From Streptomyces bluensis (GTDB lineage Bacteria; Actinomycetota; Actinomycetes; Streptomycetales; Streptomycetaceae), in contig NZ_BMVM01000021.1 in the NCBI RefSeq assembly GCF_014650715.1, positions 62,001-126,000 of the forward strand: a DNA stretch of 64,000 nucleotides. Direction: 5' to 3'. Positions 1 through 8,864 of the stretch are shown here, in pieces. A program made the position numbers and the translations under genes. How positions within the stretch are numbered: position 1 is the stretch's first letter; each line of letters starts with the position of its first letter. The notes under the pieces are model-generated. The model was not told where the DNA came from. It worked only from the letters and a program-made list of their open reading frames with translations, and made no database searches.

Positions 1-542
1 TCGCCCAGTCGGTGGCGCCGGAGTGCCGGGTCGTCTACGTGGACAACGACCCGATCGTGCTCACCCTGTCCCAGGGCCTGCTCTCCAGCACGCCCGAGGG
101 GAAGACGGCGTACATCGAGGCCGACTTCCAGGACCCGGAGGCCGTCCTGAACTCTCCCGAGGTCCGGGAGACCCTCGACCTGGGCAAGCCGGTCGCGCTG
201 ACCGTGATCGCGATCGTCCACTTCGTCCTGGACGAGGACGACGCGGTCGGTATCGTGCGCCGTCTCCTGGAGCCCCTTCCCTCCGGCAGCCACCTCGCGA
301 TGACCATCGGCACCGCCGACTTCGCGCCCAAGGAGGTGGGCCGCGTCGCCCGCGAGTACGCCGCCCGGAACATGCCGATGCGGCTGCGCACGATCGACGA
401 GGCCCACGAGTTCTTCGAGGGCCTCGAACTGGTCGAGCCGGGCATCGTCCAGGTCCACAAGTGGCACCCGGACGGCATGGGCGAGCAGGGCGTCCGGGAC
501 GAGGACATCGCGATGTACGGGGCGGTGGCCCGCAAGCCGTAG
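1..542 (+). CDS. SAM-dependent methyltransferase, DUF574-like (5' end outside window)
   Basis: The open frame runs in from the left edge, so the start codon lies outside the window. The visible 180 residues open with AQSVAPECRVVYVDNDPIVL, which fits the second SAM-binding strand of a Rossmann methyltransferase with the acidic ribose-binding Asp. A later stretch (VIAIVHFVLDEDDAV) fits the motif after the central strand. This combination is characteristic of the actinomycete DUF574 / Methyltransf_19 family, whose substrates are mostly unknown. The gene ends about 90 nt before the convergent lipoprotein gene. Family assignment is fairly sure; substrate cannot be inferred. Confidence 0.75.
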   Translation, partial: AQSVAPECRVVYVDNDPIVLTLSQGLLSSTPEGKTAYIEADFQDPEAVLNSPEVRETLDLGKPVALTVIAIVHFVLDEDDAVGIVRRLLEPLPSGSHLAMTIGTADFAPKEVGRVAREYAARNMPMRLRTIDEAHEFFEGLELVEPGIVQVHKWHPDGMGEQGVRDEDIAMYGAVARKP

Positions 543-634
543 CGCACCGCCCCCGACGCGGCGCGGGCGGCCCGGGAGTCCTGGACCGCCCGCCGCCGTG
601 CGTCGGCGCGCCGTACGTCGGCGCGAGCCGTATG

Positions 635-1591
635 TCAGTCCAGGCCCGCCGACTTCAGCCAGGCCTTGGCGACGTCCAGGGGGTCCTTGTTCTCCAGCTG
701 CACCTGGGAGTCCAGGTCGAGCAGCGTCTTGGTGGTCAGCTTCGCCGAGACGGCGTTGAGCGCGTCGACGCCCTCCTGGGGGAGGCCGGACTTGTGGACC
801 AGCGGTGTCACGTTGGCGAACCCGAAGAGGTTCTTCGGGTCCTGAAGGACCACGAACTTCTCCTTGATGATGGTCGGGTCCGTGGTGAAGAGGTCCGCGG
901 CCTGCACGGTGTTCTTCTTCAGCGCCGCCTGGGTCAGGGGGCCGCCCGCGTCGAGCGCCTTGAAGGACTTGAACTCCAGGCCGTACTCCGACTTCAGGCC
1001 CACCAGGCCCTGGTGGCGGGTCTGGAACTCGGGCGAGCCGCCGATGACCAGGTCGGGGGCGGCGTCCTTGAGGTCCGCGAGGGTGGACTCGGAGGTGAGG
1101 CCGTACTGCTTCGCGGTCTGGGCGTTGACCGTGACGGAGTCCTTGTCCTCGGCGGGCGACGACTGAAGCAGCGTCAGCTTCGGGTCGAGCTTGCCCTGCA
1201 CGGCGGCGTTCACGGCCTCGGTCGACTTCTGCTCGGCCGTCTTGTCCAGGTACGCCAGCAGCGAGCCGTTGTACTCGGGCAGAACCGTGATGGAACCGTT
1301 CTTCAGCAGGCCGTAGGTGGTCTCGCGGCTGCCGATGTTCGGCTTGTACGTGACCTTCATGCCCTTGGCCTTCAGGGCCTCGCCGTAGATGTCGGCGAGC
1401 AGGATGCTCTCGGCGAAGTTGTTGGAACCGACGACGACGGTGTCGCCGGAGGCCTTGTCGTCGAGCGGGTTGTCTGCCTGGTCACCGGAGGAGCCGCACC
1501 CTGCCAGCAGGGCCGTGGTGGCGGCGAGCGCGACGGCGGCGGCACCGGGGTGCCTGCGGAGGGACCTGCGGCGGGGAGGGGTAGAAGTCAC
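635..1591 (-). CDS. Osmoprotectant (glycine betaine/choline) ABC transporter substrate-binding lipoprotein
   Basis: The protein has 318 aa from a GTG start preceded by GGAA. A basic N terminus and hydrophobic stretch lead to a lipobox, LLAGC, so it should be anchored outside the membrane. The mature part begins TVVVGSNNFAES and continues with the type II periplasmic-binding fold of the OpuAC/OsmF family (GSRETTYGLLKNGSITVLPEYNG). It probably binds quaternary ammonium osmolytes for the importer encoded at 6.1-8.6 kb on the same strand. Oddly, the four-gene conservon on the opposite strand sits between this gene and its presumed partners. The longer frame upstream to 1690 lacks a good ribosome site and would place extra residues before the signal peptide, so I reject it. 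Confidence 0.87.
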   Translation of the reverse strand: MTSTPPRRRSLRRHPGAAAVALAATTALLAGCGSSGDQADNPLDDKASGDTVVVGSNNFAESILLADIYGEALKAKGMKVTYKPNIGSRETTYGLLKNGSITVLPEYNGSLLAYLDKTAEQKSTEAVNAAVQGKLDPKLTLLQSSPAEDKDSVTVNAQTAKQYGLTSESTLADLKDAAPDLVIGGSPEFQTRHQGLVGLKSEYGLEFKSFKALDAGGPLTQAALKKNTVQAADLFTTDPTIIKEKFVVLQDPKNLFGFANVTPLVHKSGLPQEGVDALNAVSAKLTTKTLLDLDSQVQLENKDPLDVAKAWLKSAGLD

Positions 1592-1945
1592 GATTCCGTT
1601 CCGGACTGGGAGGCGGGGGGACACGTGCGTGATGGTCTTGTCCTGATCCAATCCACCCGGATCCAGATGCGTCAAGAGCAACCAGATCACCGATTCGACA
1701 CCGATTCGCTTCGACTATTACCCAATTGTGATCGATGGTGAGCCTGTTGAGACGCTAGTCTCACCTGGGCCGACATCGGGGCACGTTGGCGGAGGACGAC
1801 GCCGGAGTCGCCTTGCAGCCCCTCTGCGAGGTCGGTTCCCTTTCTGGCTGTATGCTCCCGTTCCGCTTCGACGAACGGCCAGATCCGGTCAAGAACGGTC
1901 ACGTAAGGCTTTCGTGCGCCATGTGACGCCCATTAAGGAGGCCTG

Positions 1946-4510
1946 GTGTCCACGAACGAGGCGGGCACGACCTCGCCCGAGCTCCCGGCACCGCGGAACC
2001 GCACGGGCGGTGTCCTCCGTATCCGTGGCTTCGCCGACCGGTGGCCGTTCCGGCGCAAGCTCAACATCCTCGTCGGCGTGCCGCTCGCGGTGGTCGCCGT
2101 GCTGCTCGCGTACCTCATCACCGACCAGGTGGGGCAGGCCCGCGACGCGGCCGCCGCGGCCCGGCTGGTCCGTGACAGCGTGCAGGTGGCGGTGCTCGTG
2201 GACCGTGTGGAGGTCGAGCACCAGCAGGCCATCCTGCTCTCCGTGCGCCACGAGGCCGACCAGAACGACGCGGGACCCTCACTGGCCTCGTACCGCAAGG
2301 CCCAGGCGGCCCTGGACGCCCAGGTGGAGAAGGTGCGCGACACCTTCGGCGACCGGCTCCCCGACACCGAGGCGCGGGCCCTGAGGGAGATCGACGGGCT
2401 GGACGACCTGCGCCGCACCATCGAGTCGGGCTACACCCCGGCCGACAACATCGATCCGGCGTACATCAGCGCCACCAAGAGCGTCATCGACGGTCTCGGT
2501 CTCGAACACAACGCCGCCCTCGCGGCCACCTTCACCGGCAACCTGCTCGACTCGCTGCTGCACGCCGACGCCGCCCACAGCGCCTTCGAGACCAGCGTCT
2601 TCTCCGCCCGGACCGGCGACAGCAACGCACTGATCGAGTTCATCAACGCGGTCAGCTTCGACGAGCAGTACGCCTTCCAGTCCGACCGCTTCAGGCGGTT
2701 CGCCACCGAGGCCCAGTCGGACGAGCTGAGCGGGGTCAGGTACAACCCCTCGCAGGCCACGATCCTCCAGCACTACGCCGAGTTGCAGATCGACCCCAGC
2801 GGGCTGCAGGCCGAGTCCCCCGCCGAGATCCGCCGGGCGTTCACGACAGCGCTGGACTCGTATCCCGTCTACCGCGACCAGGCCGAGAGCCGGCTGAAGA
2901 TCACCACCTCGCTCATCGGCCAGATCGCCGACGGCGCCGACCACGCCTCCGAGACCGCGTACGAACGGGCCATCGGGCTGCTGGGGTTCGCGCTGCTCGG
3001 CTTCGTCTGCTGGCTCGCGTTCTCAGTGGCGGTCCGCCGCTCGGTGGTCATGCCGGTGCAGGCCCTGACCGGGGCCGCCCGCGAGGTGGCCGACGTCGCC
3101 GGACGCGAACTGGCCCGCGTGGCCGACGACGACGACGAGGACGCGGGACCGCCGCGGCTGCGCGAGATGCCGGTCACGGCGCGCGACGAGATCGGCGAGC
3201 TCGCCGGGGCGTTCAACCGCGTACAGACCACCGCGGCGGCGCTGCTGGAGCGGCAGGTGCTCAGCCGGCGCAACGTGGCCGAGATGTTCGGCAACGTCGG
3301 ACGCCGCGTCAGCAACCTGACAACCCGTCAACTCTCGCTCATCGACGCGGTCGAACGCGGAGAGACCGACCCGGCCCTGCTCGAACGCCTCTACTCCATC
3401 GACCACATCGCCGTCCGGCTGCGCCGCAACGCGGACAGCCTGATGCTCCTCGCCGGCATCCGCGAGACCGTCCTGGACTCCGGACCCGCCTCCCTCACCG
3501 ATGTCGTCCGCGCCGCGCTCGGCCAGATCGAGGGCTTCCAGCGGGTACGGCTCACCGCCCGGACCCAGGTCATGGTGGAGCCGGACATCATCGGCGACCT
3601 GACCCTGATGGTGGCCGAACTCCTGGAGAACGCCGTCTCCTTCTCCCCCGCCGACAGCCAGGTGGAGGTGGGCGTCAGCAGCACCGCCGAGGGCGCGCTG
3701 ATCGAGGTCGCCGACCACGGCCTCGGTATGAGCCCCGAGCGCCTCGCCGAGGAGAACGCCCGGCTGGTCCGGCGCGAGCGCCTCGACCTGGTGCCGACGA
3801 AGGTCCTCGGCCTGTTCGTGGTGGGCACGCTGGCGCGCCGCTGGGGCATCGAGGTCACCCTGGCCCGCACGGTGGGCGGCGGCCTGACCGCCTTCGTGAC
3901 CGTCCCGACGTCACTGCTGCTGACCATGAGCCCGGTGGGAGTGGAGGCCGCGGCTGCCTCCGGCAGTGCCGGAACGGCCGGCAAGGGTGCCGGCTCCCCG
4001 GAGCCCTCCGTACCCTCCGGGCCGTTGCCCTCCACCGTCGCACCGCCCGGGGCCGCCGACGCCGGGCACCCCGCCCCGCTCCCCCACCGGGTCCCCCGCC
4101 GTGCCCCGGAGCCCGCCGACGGACCGCCGCCCCGGCCCGGACAGGAGCCGTCCGCAGAGCTCCCGTTCGTCCCCGGGCCCCGGAGCGGCGACACCGCCCC
4201 GGCTCCCCGGGATGCCGCGAAGGAGGCGTCCAGTGGATCCGCCCGGCCCCTGCGCCGCCGTGTCCGGGGCGCCACCCTCCGTACGGCGAACACCTCCGGC
4301 CACGCTGTGCGTCAGGCGGCACGCCCGGCCGACGCGGAGGCCGTCCGGTCACAGATCGAGGAGTTCGAGGCCGCCGTCGAGCGCGCGCACCGCGACGCGG
4401 CGGCGGCCACCGACGCGGCCACGGGCCCCGTGGGTACCACCGCACAGGACCAGTCCAGCCGGGATCGCCGGCACCACCAGAACGACCTCCCGGAAGGAGC
4501 GGAGCAGTGA
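1946..4510 (+). CDS. cvnA: Conservon sensor protein CvnA: nitrate/nitrite-sensing-type sensor with HATPase domain
   Basis: The protein has 854 aa from a GTG start with AAGGAG five bases upstream. There is a membrane segment near residues 35-55 (LNILVGVPLAVVAVLLAYLI), then an alpha-helical extracytoplasmic sensor region of the nitrate/nitrite-sensing type. A second membrane segment lies near residues 345-365, followed by a HAMP-like linker, a helical dimerisation region, and a HATPase_c domain (ENAVSFSP and DHGLGMSP match N and G1 boxes). The last 200 residues are Pro/Ala-rich and probably disordered. It is the first gene of a four-gene conservon, the membrane sensor of a GTPase-linked complex. 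The ligand is unknown. Confidence 0.93.
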   Translation: MSTNEAGTTSPELPAPRNRTGGVLRIRGFADRWPFRRKLNILVGVPLAVVAVLLAYLITDQVGQARDAAAAARLVRDSVQVAVLVDRVEVEHQQAILLSVRHEADQNDAGPSLASYRKAQAALDAQVEKVRDTFGDRLPDTEARALREIDGLDDLRRTIESGYTPADNIDPAYISATKSVIDGLGLEHNAALAATFTGNLLDSLLHADAAHSAFETSVFSARTGDSNALIEFINAVSFDEQYAFQSDRFRRFATEAQSDELSGVRYNPSQATILQHYAELQIDPSGLQAESPAEIRRAFTTALDSYPVYRDQAESRLKITTSLIGQIADGADHASETAYERAIGLLGFALLGFVCWLAFSVAVRRSVVMPVQALTGAAREVADVAGRELARVADDDDEDAGPPRLREMPVTARDEIGELAGAFNRVQTTAAALLERQVLSRRNVAEMFGNVGRRVSNLTTRQLSLIDAVERGETDPALLERLYSIDHIAVRLRRNADSLMLLAGIRETVLDSGPASLTDVVRAALGQIEGFQRVRLTARTQVMVEPDIIGDLTLMVAELLENAVSFSPADSQVEVGVSSTAEGALIEVADHGLGMSPERLAEENARLVRRERLDLVPTKVLGLFVVGTLARRWGIEVTLARTVGGGLTAFVTVPTSLLLTMSPVGVEAAAASGSAGTAGKGAGSPEPSVPSGPLPSTVAPPGAADAGHPAPLPHRVPRRAPEPADGPPPRPGQEPSAELPFVPGPRSGDTAPAPRDAAKEASSGSARPLRRRVRGATLRTANTSGHAVRQAARPADAEAVRSQIEEFEAAVERAHRDAAAATDAATGPVGTTAQDQSSRDRRHHQNDLPEGAEQ

Positions 4511-4983
4511 GTACGTCGACAGGTGACACTCAGGCGGGAGGGGCCGAGCCGGCCGACCTCCAGGCCGCCGCGGCTGACTTCACCTGGCTCCTGAACCGGT
4601 TCGCCACCGAGACCGCCGGCGTGGTCGACGCCATCGCCGTGTCCTCCGACGGGCTGCTCATCGCCGTGTCGCAGAAGCGCGAGCACGCCGACTCCGAGCG
4701 CCTGGCCGCGATCGTCTCCGGTATCACCAGCCTGGCCGCCGGCGCCTCCGGCAACTACGGCCTGGGCGGCCTGAACAAGGTCATCATCGATCTGGAGGGC
4801 GGCCATGTGCTGGTCTCCGCGATCGGCAGCGGTGCCGTGCTCGGTGTGGTCACCGACAAGGAGGCCAAGCTGGGCAACATCGCCTACGAGATGACCCTGT
4901 TCGCCAACCGTGCCGGTGCCGCGCTCAGCCCCCAGCTCGTCCTCGAACTGAAGAACAACGTCGGGGGCGCGGCGATGCGCTGA
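4507..4983 (+). CDS. cvnB: Conservon protein CvnB, roadblock/LC7 domain
   Basis: The protein has 158 aa and begins with GTG overlapping the cvnA stop (GTGA); GGAAGGAG lies just upstream. Almost the whole protein is a roadblock/LC7 fold (DFTWLLNRFATETAGVVDAIAVSSDGLLIA, later GHVLVSAIGSG). Such proteins scaffold or regulate small GTPases. In characterised conservons CvnB works with CvnC and CvnD beneath the CvnA sensor. The overlap implies translational coupling. Confidence 0.93.
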   Translation: MSTSTGDTQAGGAEPADLQAAAADFTWLLNRFATETAGVVDAIAVSSDGLLIAVSQKREHADSERLAAIVSGITSLAAGASGNYGLGGLNKVIIDLEGGHVLVSAIGSGAVLGVVTDKEAKLGNIAYEMTLFANRAGAALSPQLVLELKNNVGGAAMR

Positions 4984-5047
4984 CCGCTGACCACCCGGTC
5001 GCAGGAGTCGCTGGAATCGCTGGAGTCGCAGGAGGAGGGGGACACCC

Positions 5048-5464
5048 ATGACGGACGGCTTCACGGGCCCGGACGGTGCCACCGTCGGCGCGGCCTCCGC
5101 CGTGCGGCCGTTCCTGCTCACCCAGGGCCGGGTGGCGGGGTACGCCTCCGGCAGCGCGATCCCCGTCGAGGCCCAGGTCGTCGCCACCACCGCGGGGATC
5201 GACGCCCTCGACCGGCTCACCCTGGAGCGGCACGACATCATCGCCGCCTGCCGGTGGCCGCAGTCGGTCGCGGAGATCGCGGCCAGGCTCAGGCTTCACC
5301 TGAACGTCGTCCGCGTCCTGGCCGAGGACCTCTGCGCCGAGGGGCAGTTGACGGTGCATGTGCCGCGCCCCGGCGCCGCCCGCGACGCATCCGTTCTGCG
5401 AAAGATCATCGATGGTCTCCGCGCCATCCCCGACTCCCGGGGGGTACTCCGTGACTCCGACTGA
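5048..5464 (+). CDS. cvnC: Conservon protein CvnC, DUF742
   Basis: The protein has 138 aa with a strong GGAGGAGG ribosome site. It is a DUF742 protein: VRPFLLTQGR near the start, then a winged-helix-like segment (ERHDIIAACRWPQSVAEIAARLRLHLNVVRVLAEDL). This is the third conservon component. Its end overlaps the start of the GTPase gene by 14 nt. The helix-turn-helix resemblance could mean nucleic-acid or protein binding; the family's biochemical role is poorly known. Confidence 0.93.
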   Translation: MTDGFTGPDGATVGAASAVRPFLLTQGRVAGYASGSAIPVEAQVVATTAGIDALDRLTLERHDIIAACRWPQSVAEIAARLRLHLNVVRVLAEDLCAEGQLTVHVPRPGAARDASVLRKIIDGLRAIPDSRGVLRDSD

Positions 5465-6053
5465 ACCGGCCACCCGCCCCACCCCGGTGCCGGCGGCCGC
5501 CGTACGACCACCGCTGCCGGTCAAACTGGTGGTGGCGGGCGGCTTCGGCGTGGGCAAGACCACCACCGTCGGCTCGATCTCCGAGATCGAGCCGCTGACC
5601 ACCGAGGCGGCCATCACCGAGGTCGCGGCGGGCGTGGACGACCTCACCCACACCCCGGCCAAGTCCACGACCACCGTCGCCATGGACTTCGGCTGCCTCA
5701 CCATCGACCCGACGCTGAAGCTGTATCTGTTCGGTACGCCGGGACAGGACCGGTTCGGCTTCATGTGGGACGACCTCGTCGAGGGCGCCGTCGGCGCGCT
5801 CGTCATCGTCGACACCCGGCGTCTGGACGACTGCTACGCGGCCGTGGACTACTTCGAGCACAAGGAGATCCCGTTCGCGGTGGCGGTCAACGCCTTCGAC
5901 GGCACGGTGGAGCACACCCTGGACGAGGTCCGCTGGGCGCTCGACGTCGCCGAGGAGGTCCCGGTCGTCGTGTTCGACGCCCGCGAGCGCGGCTCGGTGC
6001 GTGACGCGCTGCTCGTCGTCCTCGAACTCGCGCTGGCCCGCACGGAGGCGTGA
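5451..6053 (+). CDS. cvnD: Conservon GTPase CvnD
   Basis: The protein has 200 aa. GTG at 5451 follows GGGGGG with suitable spacing and overlaps the end of cvnC. The G domain is clear: GGFGVGKTTTV is the P-loop, LFGTPGQDRFG is the G3 region and VAVNAFDG stands in the G4 position. It belongs to the MglA-like / ATP-GTP-binding family that acts as the switch of the conservon. Transcription converges with the osmoprotectant permease gene 40 nt downstream. Confidence 0.93.
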   Translation: MTPTEPATRPTPVPAAAVRPPLPVKLVVAGGFGVGKTTTVGSISEIEPLTTEAAITEVAAGVDDLTHTPAKSTTTVAMDFGCLTIDPTLKLYLFGTPGQDRFGFMWDDLVEGAVGALVIVDTRRLDDCYAAVDYFEHKEIPFAVAVNAFDGTVEHTLDEVRWALDVAEEVPVVVFDARERGSVRDALLVVLELALARTEA

Positions 6054-6092
6054 CACGGGCGCGGGGCCGCCGGCGGTCATGCGCACATGCGG

Positions 6093-6761
6093 TCATGCGC
6101 TCCGGCGCACCCCCGGTGACACCGCCACCCGCGACACCGCCCAGAACACGGCGAGCGTCAGCAGCGCCAGCAGCGCCGTCAGCGTGGCGCCGCCGACCAC
6201 CTTCTCGTAGTCGCGCTGGTAGAGGCCGTCCACGATGTACCGCCCGAGCCCGCCGAAGCTGACGTACGCGGCGATGGTGGCCGTGGAGACGATCTGGATG
6301 GCCGCCGAGCGCAAGCCCCCCAGGATCAGCGGCAGCGCCTCGGGCAGTTCGACCTGCAACAGCACCCTGCTCTCCGGCATGCCCATGCCCCGGGCCGCGT
6401 CGACGGGCGAGGGGTCGACCGAGCGCACGGCCTCGTACGTGGTCACGAGGATGGGCGGCACCGCGAGCACGACGAGCGGGATCATCACGGGCAGCATGCC
6501 GAGCCCCATCAGCACGAACAGCAGCACCAGCAGACCGAAGCTGGGCAGGGCGCGGGCGGCCGTGGCGATGAACGCGAGCGCGTTGCCGCCGCGGCCGGTG
6601 TGCCCGGTGACCAGCCCGACGGGAAGCCCGATCGCGGCGGCGATGACCAGGGCGAGCAGCGAGTACTCGATGTGCTCCGCCACCCTGGTGGGGATGCCGT
6701 CGTAGCCGTGCCACCGGGCGCTGTCGCTGAAGAAGGCGTTGACGAAGTGCAGAATGTTCAC
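6093..6761 (-). CDS. Osmoprotectant ABC transporter permease (second)
   Basis: The protein has 222 aa from a GTG start that overlaps the preceding permease stop (GTGA). Hydrophobic helices and the EAA loop (AARGMGMPESRVLLQVELPEALPLILGG) identify a binding-protein-dependent importer permease of the OpuCB/OpuCD type. It lacks a fused substrate-binding domain. It should pair with the other permease and the CBS-containing ATPase upstream to import glycine betaine, choline or a similar osmolyte. Confidence 0.9.
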   Translation of the reverse strand: MNILHFVNAFFSDSARWHGYDGIPTRVAEHIEYSLLALVIAAAIGLPVGLVTGHTGRGGNALAFIATAARALPSFGLLVLLFVLMGLGMLPVMIPLVVLAVPPILVTTYEAVRSVDPSPVDAARGMGMPESRVLLQVELPEALPLILGGLRSAAIQIVSTATIAAYVSFGGLGRYIVDGLYQRDYEKVVGGATLTALLALLTLAVFWAVSRVAVSPGVRRSA

Positions 6762-7465
6762 CGGGCCGGGTCCTTAAGGGCGAGGGCGGCCGGATCGGGC
6801 TGCTCGGCCTTCGGTTTCGTGGGCGTGCGGCGCGGCATCCACGGCGTCAGCAGGACACGTACCAGCACCAGCAGGGCGTCCACCAGGATGGCCAGGACGG
6901 CGGTGGTGACCACCGAGGTCACCGCGAGCTCGGGCCGGTGGTAGAACATGGCGTCCGCGAGCAGGTTGCCGAGGGCGCCCTGGTTGCCGATGAGGGTGCC
7001 GACGCTGACGAGGGAGATGCTGGACACGGTCGCCACCCGCAGTCCGGCGATGATGGCGGGCACGGCGATCGGCAACTGCACCTGGACGTACCGGCGTACC
7101 GGCCCGAAGCCCATGGCGGTGGCCGCGGCGAGGGTCTCCTGCGGCACCGAGCGCACCCCGTCCACGATGGCGGGGACGAGCACCACCAGGCTGTAGAGGG
7201 TCAGCGGGATCATCACGGTGATCTCGCTCAGGCCGGTGTAGTCGATGAGGACGACGAAGAAGGCCAGTGACGGGATCGCGTAGATGACGGTTGTCACCCA
7301 CAGCACGGGCGGGTACAGCCAGCGCAGCCTGACGCACAACTGGGCGAGCGGCAGGGCGAGGACCAGTCCGGCCAGCACCGGCAGCAGGGCCTCGCGCAGA
7401 TGCAGCCCGATCAGCCCGAAGTAGCTGTGCTGGAGGTCGCTCGGGATGTCGAAGAACCCGCTCAT
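6758..7465 (-). CDS. Osmoprotectant ABC transporter permease (first)
   Basis: The protein has 235 aa, and its ATG overlaps the ATPase stop (ATGA). About six membrane helices are visible, and the EAA motif (AATAMGFGPVRRYVQVQLPIAVPAIIAG) is well kept. The C-terminal tail is charged and Pro-rich. It is the heterodimer partner of the downstream permease. The unbroken overlaps indicate a single ATPase-permease-permease transcript. Confidence 0.9.
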   Translation of the reverse strand: MSGFFDIPSDLQHSYFGLIGLHLREALLPVLAGLVLALPLAQLCVRLRWLYPPVLWVTTVIYAIPSLAFFVVLIDYTGLSEITVMIPLTLYSLVVLVPAIVDGVRSVPQETLAAATAMGFGPVRRYVQVQLPIAVPAIIAGLRVATVSSISLVSVGTLIGNQGALGNLLADAMFYHRPELAVTSVVTTAVLAILVDALLVLVRVLLTPWMPRRTPTKPKAEQPDPAALALKDPAR

Positions 7466-8598
7466 CCCGCGACGTCCGCCTTCCGGCCCGCGCCATCCGC
7501 CTTCCGGCCCGCGGCGTGGGCGCCTCGGATGGCCTCGCCGATCGTCTCCTGGGAGACGACACCGACGACCCTGCCGGTGCCGTCCACGGCGACGGCCCAG
7601 CCGGTCGGCGACAGCACGGCACAGTCCAGCGCCACCCGCAGGGAGTCCTGGCCGGCGACGAACGGCCGCCCGTACGGCAGGAGTTCCTCCGGTGACCCGC
7701 CCGGCAGGCTGCCCGGCTCGCTCCAGCCGAGCGGCTTGCCCTCGCCGTCGGTGACGAGGAGGTACGGCGCCCCGGACGCCTCGCGGGCGGCGGCGGTCTG
7801 TTCGGCGGTGGCGCCGTCCGCGACGACGGGCTCGGTGAGCAGGTCCAGGCCCTCGGAGGGGAAGAACGACAGCCGCCGGACGCCGCGGCCCTCGCCGAGG
7901 AAGTCCTCGACGAAGGCGTCCGCCGGAGCGCTGAGCAGTTCGGCGGGCTCGGCGAACTGCGCGAGCCGGCCGCCGGTGCGCATCACCGCGACCTTGGTGC
8001 CGAGCCGGATCGCCTCGTCGATGTCATGGGTGACGAAGATGATGGTCTTGCCCAGCTCGCCCTGGATGCGCAGGAGTTCCTCCTGCAGGCCCTTGCGGAC
8101 CACGGGGTCGACCGCCGAGAACGGCTCGTCCATCAGCAGCACCGGCGGATCCGCGGCCAGCGCCCGGGCCACACCGACACGCTGCTGCTGACCACCCGAC
8201 AGCTGGTACGGGTACCGCTTGGCGAGCGAGGAGTCGAGCCCCACCCGCTCCATCAGCTCCTCCGCCCGGGCCCTCGCCTTCTGCTTGCTCCAGCCCAGCA
8301 GCCGGGGCACGGTCGCGATGTTGTCGGCGATGGTGCGGTGCTGGAAGAGCCCGGCGTTCTGGATGACGTACCCCATGGACCGGCGCAGGGTGTTGACCGG
8401 CTGCTTCTGGACGTCCACGCCGTCGACGAGGATCGTGCCCTCGCTCGGCTCGACCATCCGGTTGATCATCCGCAGGGTCGTCGTCTTCCCGCAGCCCGAG
8501 GGCCCGACGAGGACGGTGATCGTGCGGTCCGGTATCTCCAGCGACAGTCTGTCGACCGCCACCGTGCCGTCCGGATACCGCTTGGTGACTGAATCCAT
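7462..8598 (-). CDS. Osmoprotectant ABC transporter ATPase with C-terminal CBS-like region
   Basis: The protein has 378 aa from ATG 8598. Walker A is GPSGCGKTTT, the signature is LSGGQQQR, Walker B is VLLMDEPF and the switch His is in FVTHD. Residues about 250-370 form a CBS-like region, as in OpuAA/ProV proteins that sense ionic strength. An alternative GTG at 8619 is in frame but has its purine-rich stretch too close; the start is therefore uncertain by seven codons. It energises the two downstream permeases. Confidence 0.9.
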   Translation of the reverse strand: MDSVTKRYPDGTVAVDRLSLEIPDRTITVLVGPSGCGKTTTLRMINRMVEPSEGTILVDGVDVQKQPVNTLRRSMGYVIQNAGLFQHRTIADNIATVPRLLGWSKQKARARAEELMERVGLDSSLAKRYPYQLSGGQQQRVGVARALAADPPVLLMDEPFSAVDPVVRKGLQEELLRIQGELGKTIIFVTHDIDEAIRLGTKVAVMRTGGRLAQFAEPAELLSAPADAFVEDFLGEGRGVRRLSFFPSEGLDLLTEPVVADGATAEQTAAAREASGAPYLLVTDGEGKPLGWSEPGSLPGGSPEELLPYGRPFVAGQDSLRVALDCAVLSPTGWAVAVDGTGRVVGVVSQETIGEAIRGAHAAGRKADGAGRKADVAG

Positions 8599-8864
8599 CC
8601 GTATCAAAACGCCGGACACCCTTCGGATTGGGGGGCGACTGCTGCGGGTGGGGCTCGGTCGAACAGCCGTTTTGCGGGACGAGTCTAAACGGCCGATGTT
8701 TACGCGCCCATGACGGGCGTGTGGCGCGATGTGCGCAGGTGGGCGAGGTGCGGAGCTGACACTGTGAGCATCCTGTGCGTTCGGGCGCCCGTCCACGCGA
8801 CCCGTCCGGGGGCCGGGCCGCCGGTCCGTACATCCGACCGGCGGCCCGCCCCTGTGTCCCGAGG

